Positions 1-9,079 of a stretch of DNA of 64,000 nucleotides are shown one piece after another. A program made the position numbers and the translations under genes. The DNA is from Streptomyces atroolivaceus (GTDB taxonomy: Bacteria > Actinomycetota > Actinomycetes > Streptomycetales > Streptomycetaceae): NCBI RefSeq assembly GCF_000717025.1, contig NZ_JNXG01000019.1, positions 1 through 64,000 of the forward strand. Reading direction: 5' to 3'. The notes beneath the pieces were generated by a model, which saw only the letters and a list, made by a program, of their open reading frames with translations, did not search any database and was not told where the DNA came from. Position 1 is the first letter of the stretch. Every line of letters begins with the position of its first letter.

Positions 1-370
1 CCGACTCTATCAGACTCTTTCGTGTCCGATTCCCGGCCGAAGCGGGTTCCTGCTCATTCGCTTTCCAGTTCTTCGCTTTCGCGTTTCCCTTTCCGGCGAT
101 TCCAACTTTACCAGACTCTTTTCCGTTCCGTTTCCGGTTCGAATTCGATTCCGATGACCTGTGGAGTGGTCTTTGCCTTTCGGCTGACTCGACTTTATCA
201 GAAGCAATTCGGCCGAAGCGAATCCGGCTGTCTGCTTGAAAGAGAAGAATCGATCGGCTCTGCGGGAACCAGGTCCTCCGCACGAGCGAGATGAACTTTA
301 GACGTTCCCGCACGAGCTGTCCAACTCGTTGGAACCGTTAAAATCTACCTCTCCACGCAGACCGTGTCAA
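1..370 (-). promoter_or_regulatory. Tandem promoter array of an rRNA (rrn) operon; 16S gene lies off the left edge
   Basis: Read on the minus strand this AT-richer stretch holds five promoter-like -10 hexamers pointing out of the window. The first has a consensus -35 TTGACA (365-370), a 17-bp spacer and -10 TAGATT (342-347). The second has TGGACA (318-323), 17 bp and TAAAGT (295-300). Three further copies share the block TCTG-N-TA(A/G)AGT, with -10 hexamers at 192-197, 105-110 and 4-9. They have poor -35s but a TGn extended -10. This layout and the AGAGTCTGATAGAGTCGG block match my recollection of the multi-promoter leaders of Streptomyces rRNA operons. The last start site would fall at or beyond base 1, so 16S rRNA should begin a few hundred bases further left. 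No gene is seen here. Confidence 0.8.
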
Positions 371-430
371 CAGTCTTTGTGGGCAAGCTGGAGACTAGCA
401 GGTCAGAGCCCCCACACGCACATCAGGCCC

Positions 431-1438
431 TCAGGCTGCGGCGGGAAGCTCCGCGCTGCGCTCCCGGTCCTCCACGTCTCCTGTGTCCCCCGCGCGGGCC
501 GCGCGGCCCCCCAGGACATAGACGTAGGCGAGAAAGGCCAGCTCAGCCGCCACGCCGATGGTGATGCGGGCCCAGGTGGGCAGGCCCGACGGGGTGACGA
601 AGCCTTCTATGACTCCGGAGACGAACAGCACCAGTGCCAGGCCGATGGCCATGCCTATCGCCGCTCGGCCCTGCTGGGCCAGAGCCGAGCGGCGGGTGCG
701 TGGGCCCGGATCGATGACTGTCCAGCCGAGGCGGAGGCCCGTGCCCGCTGCGACGAAGACGGCGGTGAGCTCGAGCAGCCCGTGTGGCAGGACGAGCCCG
801 AGGAAGGTGTCCAGACGGCCGGCGGAGGACATCAGGCCGATGCCCACGGCGAGGTTGAGCACGTTGAGGAAGAGGATCCAGATCACCGGTACGCCGAGGA
901 ACGCCCCCAGCACCAGGCACAAGGCTGCCGCCTGCGCATTGTTCGTCCAGACCTGGGCGGCGAACGACGCGGCCGGGTGGCTGGAGTAGTACGTCTCGTA
1001 CTCGCCACCGGGACGGGTCAGAGCGCGCAGGTCATCCGGGGCCCCGATCGACGCCTGGACCTCCGGATGTACGCCGATCCACCAGCCGATGACGGCCGTG
1101 AGCAGTGTGGAGAGCACTGCTGTGGGAATCCACCAGTGCCGGGAACGGTAGACGGCCGCGGGGAAGCCTGCGGTCAGGAAGCGTGTGGCGTCCCGCCACG
1201 AAGCCCGGCGGGTCCCGGTCACGGTGGAGCGCGCTCGGGCCACCAGCTGGGTGAGGCGAGCGGTCAGCAGGGGATCCGGGGCGCTGGACTGGATCATGGA
1301 CAGATGGGTGGCGGTGCGCTGGTACAGGGCGACGAGCTCGTCGGCCTCCGCACCCGTCAGGCTGCGCCCCCGGTGCAGAAGATGGTCCAGGCGGTCCCAC
1401 TCGATGCGGTGGGTTGTCACGAAGACGTCGAGGTCCAT
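431..1438 (-). CDS. SpoIIM-like (stage II sporulation protein M family) membrane protein
   Basis: A 335-residue integral membrane protein. The N-terminal ~95 residues are soluble and helical, starting MDLDVFVTTHR, with Arg-rich helices. Membrane segments follow at about 102-122, 168-200, 215-236, 259-281 and 291-311. The VLPHGLLELTAVFVAAGTG stretch near residue 217 is typical of the SpoIIM/DUF95 family. In Bacillus SpoIIM joins the SpoIIDMP peptidoglycan-remodelling complex. Actinobacterial homologues usually sit at the end of a MoxR-ATPase/DUF58 operon, and their role is not established. Here the gene is divergent from the RDD gene, and its stop lies about 60 bp before the first rrn promoter. 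The ATG at 1438 follows a GGAGC-like site. Family assignment is firm; function is inferred only from the family. Confidence 0.85.
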   Translation of the reverse strand: MDLDVFVTTHRIEWDRLDHLLHRGRSLTGAEADELVALYQRTATHLSMIQSSAPDPLLTARLTQLVARARSTVTGTRRASWRDATRFLTAGFPAAVYRSRHWWIPTAVLSTLLTAVIGWWIGVHPEVQASIGAPDDLRALTRPGGEYETYYSSHPAASFAAQVWTNNAQAAALCLVLGAFLGVPVIWILFLNVLNLAVGIGLMSSAGRLDTFLGLVLPHGLLELTAVFVAAGTGLRLGWTVIDPGPRTRRSALAQQGRAAIGMAIGLALVLFVSGVIEGFVTPSGLPTWARITIGVAAELAFLAYVYVLGGRAARAGDTGDVEDRERSAELPAAA

Positions 1439-1557
1439 GGTCGGCTTCTGCTCCAGGCATGGGGGCGTACGGGTCCGAACTACGGCGGTGCGCTGCGTGT
1501 CAGCTTGGCAGACTGTGGTCCCGAGGGGCAGGGAAGGGCGGCGAGGGGTGGGTGGCG

Positions 1558-2502
1558 ATGGATGAGCTCGTGACCGGAGACGCGGTGGTACTGGGATTGC
1601 GGCCGGCGAGGCTGCCCAGCCGGGCCTTGGCGATCGCCATCGATCTCGCTGTACTGCTGACGGTGTTCGTTCTGCTGTCCGTCGGTCTGGCCGTGGCGAC
1701 CGCGACCCTCGACGAAGCCGCGGTCGCGGCGATCGCCGTCGCCACGTTCCTCCTGGTGCTGGTGGGTGGGCCGGTCGCGGTCGAGACGCTCACGCACGGC
1801 CGTTCACTCGGAAAACTCGCCTGCGGACTCCGCGTGGTGCGGGACGACGGCGGACCGATCCGCTTCCGGCACGCGCTTGTTCGGGGAGCGATGGGCATGG
1901 TCGAGATTCTCGGGACCTTCGGAGTCGTGGGCTGCATCGCCTCTCTGGTGTCAGCGCGGGGCCGTCGGCTCGGTGACGTGTTCGCGGGAACGCTCGTCGT
2001 ACGTGAGCGGGTGCCTGCCGGGCGGTCTCTCGCCGTGCCGCCGCCACCGCCATGGCTCGTGGGACGGTTCGCCCAGCTGGACCTTTCGGGCGTACCGGAT
2101 GGCCTCTGGCTCGCTGTACGGCAGTACCTGACGCGGATGAACCAGCTCGATGTCACGGTGCGCGGGTCCATGGCCCAGCAGCTGTCCTGGGATCTCGCCG
2201 CACGCACGGGCGTTCCGGTCCCTCAGGGTGTGCCGGCGGCTGCTTATCTGGCGGCCGTGGTGAACGAACGGCAGCAGCGGGACGTCCGGCGGGTGGTCGC
2301 GGCCGCGGGCCGCACCGGAGAGGTGCCGGGAATCCGGCCCGTTCCCGTGGGTCGGGACGTCTCCGGTGGCCGGCCGGTGGAGGCCGGGCGGACAGATAGC
2401 AGTAGGACCTCGGCGTTTTCCCCGACGCTGGATTCGACACAGGACTCCACCCGGAGCGCGCCCGAGGGGCCGCCTCCTACCGGATTCGCCCCGCCCGCCT
2501 GA
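1558..2502 (+). CDS. RDD family membrane protein
   Basis: A 314-residue protein. An RDD domain covers roughly residues 15-160: an Arg/Pro-rich start (ARLPSRALAIAIDL), two or three hydrophobic segments, and the GRSLGKLACGLRVVRDDGG and RGRRLGDVFAGTLVV motifs usual in the family. The C-terminal half is soluble, ending in a low-complexity Pro/Ser/Thr tail. RDD proteins are small membrane proteins of uncertain role; some have been linked to ion transport. The ATG at 1558 gives the family's usual start. An in-frame start 144 bp upstream would add an Arg-rich extension overlapping the divergent SpoIIM-like gene, so it was not used. The gene pairs divergently with the SpoIIM-like gene, an arrangement I recall from other Streptomyces. 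Confidence 0.88.
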   Translation: MDELVTGDAVVLGLRPARLPSRALAIAIDLAVLLTVFVLLSVGLAVATATLDEAAVAAIAVATFLLVLVGGPVAVETLTHGRSLGKLACGLRVVRDDGGPIRFRHALVRGAMGMVEILGTFGVVGCIASLVSARGRRLGDVFAGTLVVRERVPAGRSLAVPPPPPWLVGRFAQLDLSGVPDGLWLAVRQYLTRMNQLDVTVRGSMAQQLSWDLAARTGVPVPQGVPAAAYLAAVVNERQQRDVRRVVAAAGRTGEVPGIRPVPVGRDVSGGRPVEAGRTDSSRTSAFSPTLDSTQDSTRSAPEGPPPTGFAPPA

Positions 2503-2624
2503 GCTCCGTACCGCGCGCGCTTCATACCGCCTGAACGTGTCTCACCGGCTGAAGTCGGACGGTCCGAGCCCCACCGCGTGAGCGCGGCCGCGTCGGCCGT
2601 CACCCGGCCGCCCCACGTGCGGCC

Positions 2625-3257
2625 TCAAGAACCGTCCGGCGGACGGGACATGACCGAGGGCGGGGATTCGAGGTGCTCCAGCTCGATGCCCGGCGCCGCC
2701 AGCACCACGTCACCCGCGATGTGCACGGTGTGCTGATCACCCGTGTCCAGTGCGTTGACCTGGTACTCGTCCACGATCAGGGGTCCGTTGTCAGTGGCGT
2801 GCGCTTCACTGTTCAGCAGGGACCAGGACTGGTCGACGGTACGGGGGGCGAGAACCGGGTCCGTGAAGGTGACCAGGCGGACGCGGGTCGCGGGGGAATC
2901 GGGGGTGAGGCGCAGGAGCCGGGCGAGGGAGACGAGGAAAGCGGGGGACGTGCCGGAGAAGGTGTGGGCGCGGACATTGCCTTCGGTGGCATGGGTGCCG
3001 GCGGGGTCGGTCCGTACCCAGGTGACCCCGTCGAGGGCTGCGCCACGGATCTGCCAGCTCGATGCGTGCAGTTCGAGGCGGATGGGGCGGCCGAGTTCGT
3101 CCAGGGCCAGATCGACGGAACCCAGGTGGGCGCCCGAGGTGCCCGTGGTCTGGGAGACGTAGCGCCAGCCGGAAGGGCCGGGCGCGCAGTGGAAGTGTTC
3201 TTCGCCGAGGGGGGTGTGGTCGTGGAGATCGTGGAGCGAATAACGGCCGCGGGGCAT
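2625..3257 (-). CDS. Conserved hypothetical protein
   Basis: A 210-residue soluble protein starting MPRGRYSLHDLHDHTPLG, with no signal peptide, membrane segment or recognised motif. It is rich in beta-prone stretches and reads like a lipid-binding or lipocalin-type fold, but I cannot name a family. The start at 3257 is chosen because GAAGGA lies 6 bp upstream. An upstream extension to 3428 would run through the ahcY terminator hairpin and look non-coding. The gene follows ahcY on the same strand after 124 bp and a strong hairpin, so it is probably transcribed separately or at reduced level. Confidence 0.7.
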   Translation of the reverse strand: MPRGRYSLHDLHDHTPLGEEHFHCAPGPSGWRYVSQTTGTSGAHLGSVDLALDELGRPIRLELHASSWQIRGAALDGVTWVRTDPAGTHATEGNVRAHTFSGTSPAFLVSLARLLRLTPDSPATRVRLVTFTDPVLAPRTVDQSWSLLNSEAHATDNGPLIVDEYQVNALDTGDQHTVHIAGDVVLAAPGIELEHLESPPSVMSRPPDGS

Positions 3258-3299
3258 GGGGTCCTTCGGGTTCCTCTGGCTGTGCGGGTGCGGTACGGG

Positions 3300-3332
3300 G
3301 CAGGCCCCCGACACGGGGGTGCGGGGGCCTGC
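3300..3332 (-). terminator. Hairpin downstream of ahcY
   Basis: Perfect 11-bp inverted repeat, GCAGGCCCCCG / CGGGGGCCTGC, with an 11-nt loop. It lies 50 bp past the ahcY stop. A second perfect palindrome (3359-3380) abuts the stop codon itself. There is no T-tract, as is common for Streptomyces terminators. Confidence 0.6.
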
Positions 3333-3381
3333 GCTCGGACCTGCTGCTGAGAGCTGTGCCGGCCGTCGGCCGACGGCCGGC

Positions 3382-4835
<1,454 letters not shown>

Positions 4836-4839
<4 letters not shown>

Positions 4840-4988
4840 AACGGGCTGCTCCTCGTAGTGGGTCGAGGGTGGGTGGCTGGCTCTGCGGCGGCCACGGGCA
4901 CACGAATGCCCGGGCGATCCGCAGTGCAGTCCGTCGGAGGCCCTCTCTCCCTCGGCCGGCCCGCTCCTGCGGACCGATCGACCGCCAT
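4836..4988 (-). CDS. Possible 50-residue upstream ORF overlapping the ahcY start
   Basis: An open frame begins at an ATG (4988) and runs 50 codons without interruption. Its TGA (4836-4838) overlaps the ahcY ATG in an ATGA arrangement, the usual sign of translational coupling. A TAGATT -10 hexamer at 5015-5020 would put a start site about 20 nt before the ATG; a GGGGGAG stretch lies there but rather far upstream. The peptide ([16 protein letters not shown]...) is Arg/Pro-rich and resembles nothing I know. In this GC-rich genome such frames arise by chance, so coding status is doubtful. The overlap is what makes it worth recording. Confidence 0.25.
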
Positions 4989-5100
4989 CAGCAGCGACGT
5001 CTGGTACTCCCCCGAATCTACACCGAACGGCCCAGTGAGCCCCAGCCCGCCTGGTCGGCGGAGTGGGTCACGGGGCCGTTCGGGGCTGATCCTCAGTGGA

Positions 5101-6096
5101 TCAGTGGCTGGATCCGGCCGGTGCGCCGTCGGGCGACACGGGACCGCCCGGGACCTTGCCCGGGTCGGTGCCTGCCGCAGCGGCCGACTCGTCGTAGATG
5201 TCGGGCTCGAGGTAGATGACCCGGGCGATCGGGACGGCCTCACGGATCCGGTTCTCCGCGGCGTCGATCGCTTCCGCGACCTCGGCGGCGGACTCCTCGG
5301 CCCGCACCGCGATCTTGGCGGCCACCAGCAGCTCCTCCGGCCCGAGGTGGAGGGTGCGCATGTGGATGATGCGGGTGACGGTGTCGCCGTCGACCAGCGA
5401 GGCCTGGATCTTCTCGACGTCCTCGACGCCCGCCGCCTCACCCAGCAGCAGGGACTTCGTCTCGGCGGCCAGGACGATCGCGATCACGATCAGCAGGATG
5501 CCGATGCACAGGGTGCCGATGCCGTCCCACACCCCGTTGCCGGTGCCCAGCGCAAGGCCGACGCCGGCGAGGGCCAGGATCAGGCCGACGAGCGCGCCGA
5601 GGTCCTCGAGGAGGACGACGGGAAGCTCGGGCGCCTTGGAGCGACGGACGAACTGCGTCCAGGACAGCTTGCCGCGGATCGCGTTGGACTCCGCGATGGC
5701 CGTACGGAAGGAGAAGCACTCGGCGATGATCGCGAAGACGAGAACACCGACCGGCCAGTACCAGGCCTCGATCTCGTGCGGGTGCTTGATCTTCTCGTAG
5801 CCCTCGTAGATCGCGAACATGCCACCGACCGAGAACAGCACGATGGAGACGAGGAAGGCGTAGATGTAGCGCTCGCGCCCGTAGCCGAAGGGGTGCTGAG
5901 GGGTCGCCTCCCGCTGGGCCTTCTTGCCACCGATCAGCAGGAGCCCCTGGTTGCCCGAGTCGGCCAGCGAGTGGACGCTCTCCGCCAGCATCGACGACGA
6001 GCCGCTGAAGAGGAACGCCACGAATTTGGCCACTGCGATGGCGAGGTTGGCGGCGAGTGCCGCCACGATCGCCTTGGTTCCGCCTGACGCGCTCAT
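5101..6096 (-). CDS. Cation diffusion facilitator family transporter
   Basis: A 331-residue inner-membrane transporter. The TM1-2 region carries the metal-site motif HSLAD (H42, D46), and four further helices follow. A second acidic/aromatic site is in VVLLEDLGALVG, with ED in place of the more common HxxxD, as in the ZnT9-like branch. The C-terminal cytoplasmic domain (about 230-310) has the small ferredoxin-like fold with the MRTLHLGPEELLVAAKI stretch. The family exports divalent cations such as Zn2+ or Co2+ in exchange for protons; the metal here cannot be told from sequence. The last ~20 residues are a Gly/Pro/Ala tail. The gene lies between manA and ahcY on the same strand, with 262 bp before ahcY. 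Confidence 0.9.
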   Translation of the reverse strand: MSASGGTKAIVAALAANLAIAVAKFVAFLFSGSSSMLAESVHSLADSGNQGLLLIGGKKAQREATPQHPFGYGRERYIYAFLVSIVLFSVGGMFAIYEGYEKIKHPHEIEAWYWPVGVLVFAIIAECFSFRTAIAESNAIRGKLSWTQFVRRSKAPELPVVLLEDLGALVGLILALAGVGLALGTGNGVWDGIGTLCIGILLIVIAIVLAAETKSLLLGEAAGVEDVEKIQASLVDGDTVTRIIHMRTLHLGPEELLVAAKIAVRAEESAAEVAEAIDAAENRIREAVPIARVIYLEPDIYDESAAAAGTDPGKVPGGPVSPDGAPAGSSH

Positions 6097-6183
6097 GGGT
6101 GCCTGGTGTCCCTTCCTAGGTGCTGCGGCACGGGCGCCGCGGTACGGCCGGACATTGTTGCAGCCGCTGGTGCGGACCGTACG

Positions 6184-7374
6184 TCAGACCACCACGGTCG
6201 CACGGAACAGCGTGCCCGTACCGGCGACTTCGACCGTTTCGCCCGCCGGGACGAACACGGATTCGCCGGGCGCGAGGGCCATCTCCCCCGCCTGGGGGGC
6301 TCCTGCCGTGCAGAGAAGGATCTGGGGCGTGGCGGCGGTCAGGTCGACGGAGGTCCCGCCGGGCGGCAGGACGTAACGGGACAGCCTGAATTCGTCGACC
6401 GGTGTCTCGTACAGCTCCTCACCGCTGGGCGCGGCCTCGGGGCGCAGGATGCCGGGTTCGGTTGCTTCGAAGCGGACGATGCGCAGCAGTTCGGGGACGT
6501 CGACGTGCTTGGGGGTGAGACCGCAGCGCAGCACGTTGTCGGAGTTGGCCATGATCTCGACACCCAGGCCGCCGAGATAGGCGTGCGGCACGCCGGCGCC
6601 GAGGAACATGGCCTCGCCGGGCTGGAGTTCCACGTGGTTCAGCAGCATCGCCGCGATGACGCCCGGATCGCCGGGGTAGTGGTGGGCGATCTGGGCGTAC
6701 GGAGCGTGGGCGCCGCCGAGCCGTTCCGCCGCCTCGGCCGCTTCGGCCACCGTGTGCGCCATCTCGTCGGGGTCGGCGGTGAGGATCGCGGTGAGCACCT
6801 CACGCAGGGCCCCGTCCTCGGGCCGGGCACGGAGCAGGTCCACGTAGGGCTTGAGGGAGTCGACGCCGAGGGCGGCTATCAGGCCGGCTGCCTCGGCGGG
6901 CCTGCGGAAGCCGCAGAGTCCTTCGAAGTGCGTGAGCGCGCAGATCAGTTCGGGCTTGTGGTTGGCGTCCTTGTAGGTGCGGTGCGGCGCGTCGGCCGGG
7001 ACGCCCCGGCGCTCCTCGTCCGCGAAGCCCTGCTGTGCCTGCGCGAGGTCGGGGTGGACCTGGAGGGAGAGCGGGGCGCCGGCCGCGAGCAGCTTGAGGA
7101 GGAAGGGGAGACGGGGGCCGAAGGCGCGGACGGCCGCGGTGCCGAGTTCACGCTCGGGGTCGGCCGCGATGACGTCCGTGAGGGACTGCTCGCCCGTCCC
7201 GGAACTCGCGGTGTCCGCTGCGGCGGGGCGGGTGAGGCGTGAAGGGGCTCCCGGGTGGGCTCCCATCCACATCTCGGCCTGAGGTTCGCCGGTCGGGGCT
7301 GTGCCGAGCAGCTCGGGGATGGCCGTGACCGACCCCCAGGCGTAGGGGCGCACGGTGTTGGAGAGCCGGTCCAT
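6184..7374 (-). CDS. manA: Mannose-6-phosphate isomerase, class I
   Basis: A 396-residue zinc enzyme that interconverts fructose-6-phosphate and mannose-6-phosphate, the entry to GDP-mannose. Zinc-site motifs are SLQVHPD (103-109) and YKDANHKPE (134-142). The catalytic cupin segment is GEAMFLGAGVPHAYLGG, followed by the conserved NSDNVLRCGLTPKHVDVPEL. Length and domain order match type I PMIs. The ATG at 7374 has GAGGA 8 bp upstream. The gene is downstream of the SIS-domain, Trm112-like and manB genes on the same strand with short gaps, consistent with one mannose-supply operon. Confidence 0.96.
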   Translation of the reverse strand: MDRLSNTVRPYAWGSVTAIPELLGTAPTGEPQAEMWMGAHPGAPSRLTRPAAADTASSGTGEQSLTDVIAADPERELGTAAVRAFGPRLPFLLKLLAAGAPLSLQVHPDLAQAQQGFADEERRGVPADAPHRTYKDANHKPELICALTHFEGLCGFRRPAEAAGLIAALGVDSLKPYVDLLRARPEDGALREVLTAILTADPDEMAHTVAEAAEAAERLGGAHAPYAQIAHHYPGDPGVIAAMLLNHVELQPGEAMFLGAGVPHAYLGGLGVEIMANSDNVLRCGLTPKHVDVPELLRIVRFEATEPGILRPEAAPSGEELYETPVDEFRLSRYVLPPGGTSVDLTAATPQILLCTAGAPQAGEMALAPGESVFVPAGETVEVAGTGTLFRATVVV

Positions 7375-7428
7375 GGAGATTCGTCCTCGTGGGATGCGCG
7401 GGGCGTGGTGCCCGGGGGAGCCGGGCCG

Positions 7429-8565
7429 TCAGGCCCGGTTGTCGGAGGCCAGGGAGGCGTAGACGGCGGCGAAATCGGTGACCGCGAGGAGCTCGGCGAG
7501 GGCTTCGAGCTCGCTGCCCTCCTCGGGTTCCAGTTCGCTGATGGCGGTGTCGTGGCTCAGGGCGAGCTCGCGGGCGGCCGGACTCGCGGTCAGGCCGCCG
7601 GTGGGCCGGTCGCGGAGCAGGACGACCCGGGCGCGCATGGCTTCGGGCTCGTCCACCCGGTCGCGGAAGAAGTCGTCGGGGTCGGCTCCGGCGGCGAACG
7701 CTCCGGCGAGCAGCCCTCCGTGGGACGGCAGCGCCTCCGGCAGCTCGGCCACGAGCGCCGGGCGGCCTGCGAGCTCGGCCAGGACGGCGGCGAAGCGGCG
7801 CCCGACCGGGCCGGCGGCCTCACCCTCCGTCCAGACGAGGGGCAGACTGTCGGCGAGTTCCGCGGCGAGGGTCTTGGCCGGGTTGCTGTAGGTGGCGATG
7901 GCGGGCCCACAGCGCTCGGCGGTGCGGTCGAGGCGGTCGGCGACCTTCTGCAGCGTCTCCGGGGGCGCGTCGACCAGGCCCACCCGGTCGAGCAGGGCGA
8001 GCAGCGGGGTGAGCAGGGCCCAGAGTGTGCCGGGTCCCGCCGCCGACGTCTCGGCGTCGTACTCGCCGTGCGGGGCGGCCGCCATGGGTACGACGAGTCC
8101 GTGGACCCCGTCGACGGCTTCGCGGAGCGGGGACCGGACGGGCGCGACGGCGACGACCGTGCAGCCTCGGCGGTACGCCTGCTCGGCGAGGAGGGCGAGG
8201 CCGGGTTCCGAACCGTCGGCCGTGGCGATGAGCAGCAGGTCCACGGATCCGGCCCAGCCGGGCAGGGCCCAGCGCAGTGCTCCGGCGGCTGCCGCGACCC
8301 CGGTGGGGCGGATCGCGGTGACGGGCGCGGAGGCTCCGGCGAGGGCGCCGATCAGGTCGGCGACGCCGGCCGCGGCGGTGCCGGGTCCCGCGACGAGGAC
8401 GGCGCGGGGCCGGCCTTCGGGGGCCAGGGCGCCGATTCCCGCCTCGGCGGCGTGCCGGGCGGCTGTGCGGACGCGGGCTCCGGCCTCGGCGGCGCCGCGC
8501 AGCAGCCCTCTCCTGTCGGCTCGGGCCAGGGCTTCCGGTGCGTCGAGCAGCGACTCGTCGAGCAT
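7429..8565 (-). CDS. SIS-domain protein, phosphosugar isomerase-like (TobH-like)
   Basis: A 378-residue cytosolic protein. The SIS fold is suggested by the first Rossmann-like stretch AVLVAGPGTAAAGVADLIG and by LLLIATADGSEPGLALLAEQAYRRG (about residues 55-150). The C-terminal half resembles the bifunctional phosphoglucose/phosphomannose isomerase C-domain. From memory, mycobacteria have a similar protein (TobH) between manA and manB, so a mannose-phosphate role is plausible but unproven; no isomerase catalytic set can be confirmed by eye. The start at 8565 has GGAGG 10 bp upstream. The longer open frame to 9000 runs through the 15-bp tandem repeats and the Trm112-like gene and is artefactual. 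Confidence 0.82.
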   Translation of the reverse strand: MLDESLLDAPEALARADRRGLLRGAAEAGARVRTAARHAAEAGIGALAPEGRPRAVLVAGPGTAAAGVADLIGALAGASAPVTAIRPTGVAAAAGALRWALPGWAGSVDLLLIATADGSEPGLALLAEQAYRRGCTVVAVAPVRSPLREAVDGVHGLVVPMAAAPHGEYDAETSAAGPGTLWALLTPLLALLDRVGLVDAPPETLQKVADRLDRTAERCGPAIATYSNPAKTLAAELADSLPLVWTEGEAAGPVGRRFAAVLAELAGRPALVAELPEALPSHGGLLAGAFAAGADPDDFFRDRVDEPEAMRARVVLLRDRPTGGLTASPAARELALSHDTAISELEPEEGSELEALAELLAVTDFAAVYASLASDNRA

Positions 8566-8605
8566 TTTGGTGGGCCTCCGATCACCGTGCTGATCAGGGT
8601 GCGGG

Positions 8606-8788
8606 TTACGCGGGGCGGCGGGCCTCGTCGACGAGGAGTACCGGGATGCCGTCCCGCACCGGGTAGGCGAGACCGCAGTCCGTGCCGGTGCAGACCAGCT
8701 CGGGGTTCTCGGCCGCGGACCGGTCGTCGAGCCCGGCGTGGCAGGCCGGGCAGGCGAGGATCTGCAGGAGGCCGGCTTCGAGCGGCAT
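8606..8788 (-). CDS. Trm112-like small zinc-binding protein
   Basis: A 60-residue protein with the Trm112/YcaR fold signature. It has an N-terminal zinc pair ILACPACHAGL, a second pair around LVCTGTDCGLAYPV, and the conserved tail VRDGIPVLLVDEAR. Trm112-family proteins are small partners or activators of methyltransferases in eukaryotes; in bacteria the role is mostly unknown. The ATG at 8788 is used because GAAGGGA lies 7 bp upstream; an upstream ATG at 8809 has no ribosome site. It lies 40 bp upstream of the SIS-domain gene and downstream of manB and the tandem repeat. Confidence 0.88.
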   Translation of the reverse strand: MPLEAGLLQILACPACHAGLDDRSAAENPELVCTGTDCGLAYPVRDGIPVLLVDEARRPA

Positions 8789-8970
8789 GGGGTGGGTCCC
8801 TTCGGGCATGCGGTGCGGATCCGGTACGGACCCCGGTTCGGGTCCGCGGAATGCGTGGTCAGCCTACCGCCGGGCCGAGAGGGCCGCGGCCCGGCAGGCC
8901 CCGCACGACGGGGCATGCGTCGGGCGGCATGTACGCGGCGGGCGGTGCGGGCACCGTGGGCGTCTCCACG

Positions 8971-9075
8971 GTGTCCACGGTTCGTGTGTCCACGGTTCAT
9001 GTGTCCACGGTTCGTGTGCCCACGGTTCGTGTGCCCACGGTTCGTGTGCCCACGGTTCGTGTGCCCACGCTCGTC
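8971..9075. repeat. Seven tandem copies of a 15-bp unit
   Basis: Seven head-to-tail 15-bp copies of GTG(T/C)CCACGGTTCGT fill 8971-9075. The first three carry GTGTCC and the next three GTGCCC; the last copy is degenerate. They lie 5 bp beyond the manB stop codon (9080), before the Trm112-like gene. No gene is seen in 8790-9079 apart from this array. Confidence 0.95.
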
Positions 9076-9079
9076 CCGG

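Noticed and set aside
4840..5100. SAH- or SAM-type riboswitch upstream of ahcY
   Set aside because: I looked for the conserved SAH riboswitch core and saw no convincing match; a covariance-model search (RF01057) would decide.
8971..9075. Possible CRISPR array
   Set aside because: Units are contiguous 15-bp repeats without spacers, and no cas genes are present.
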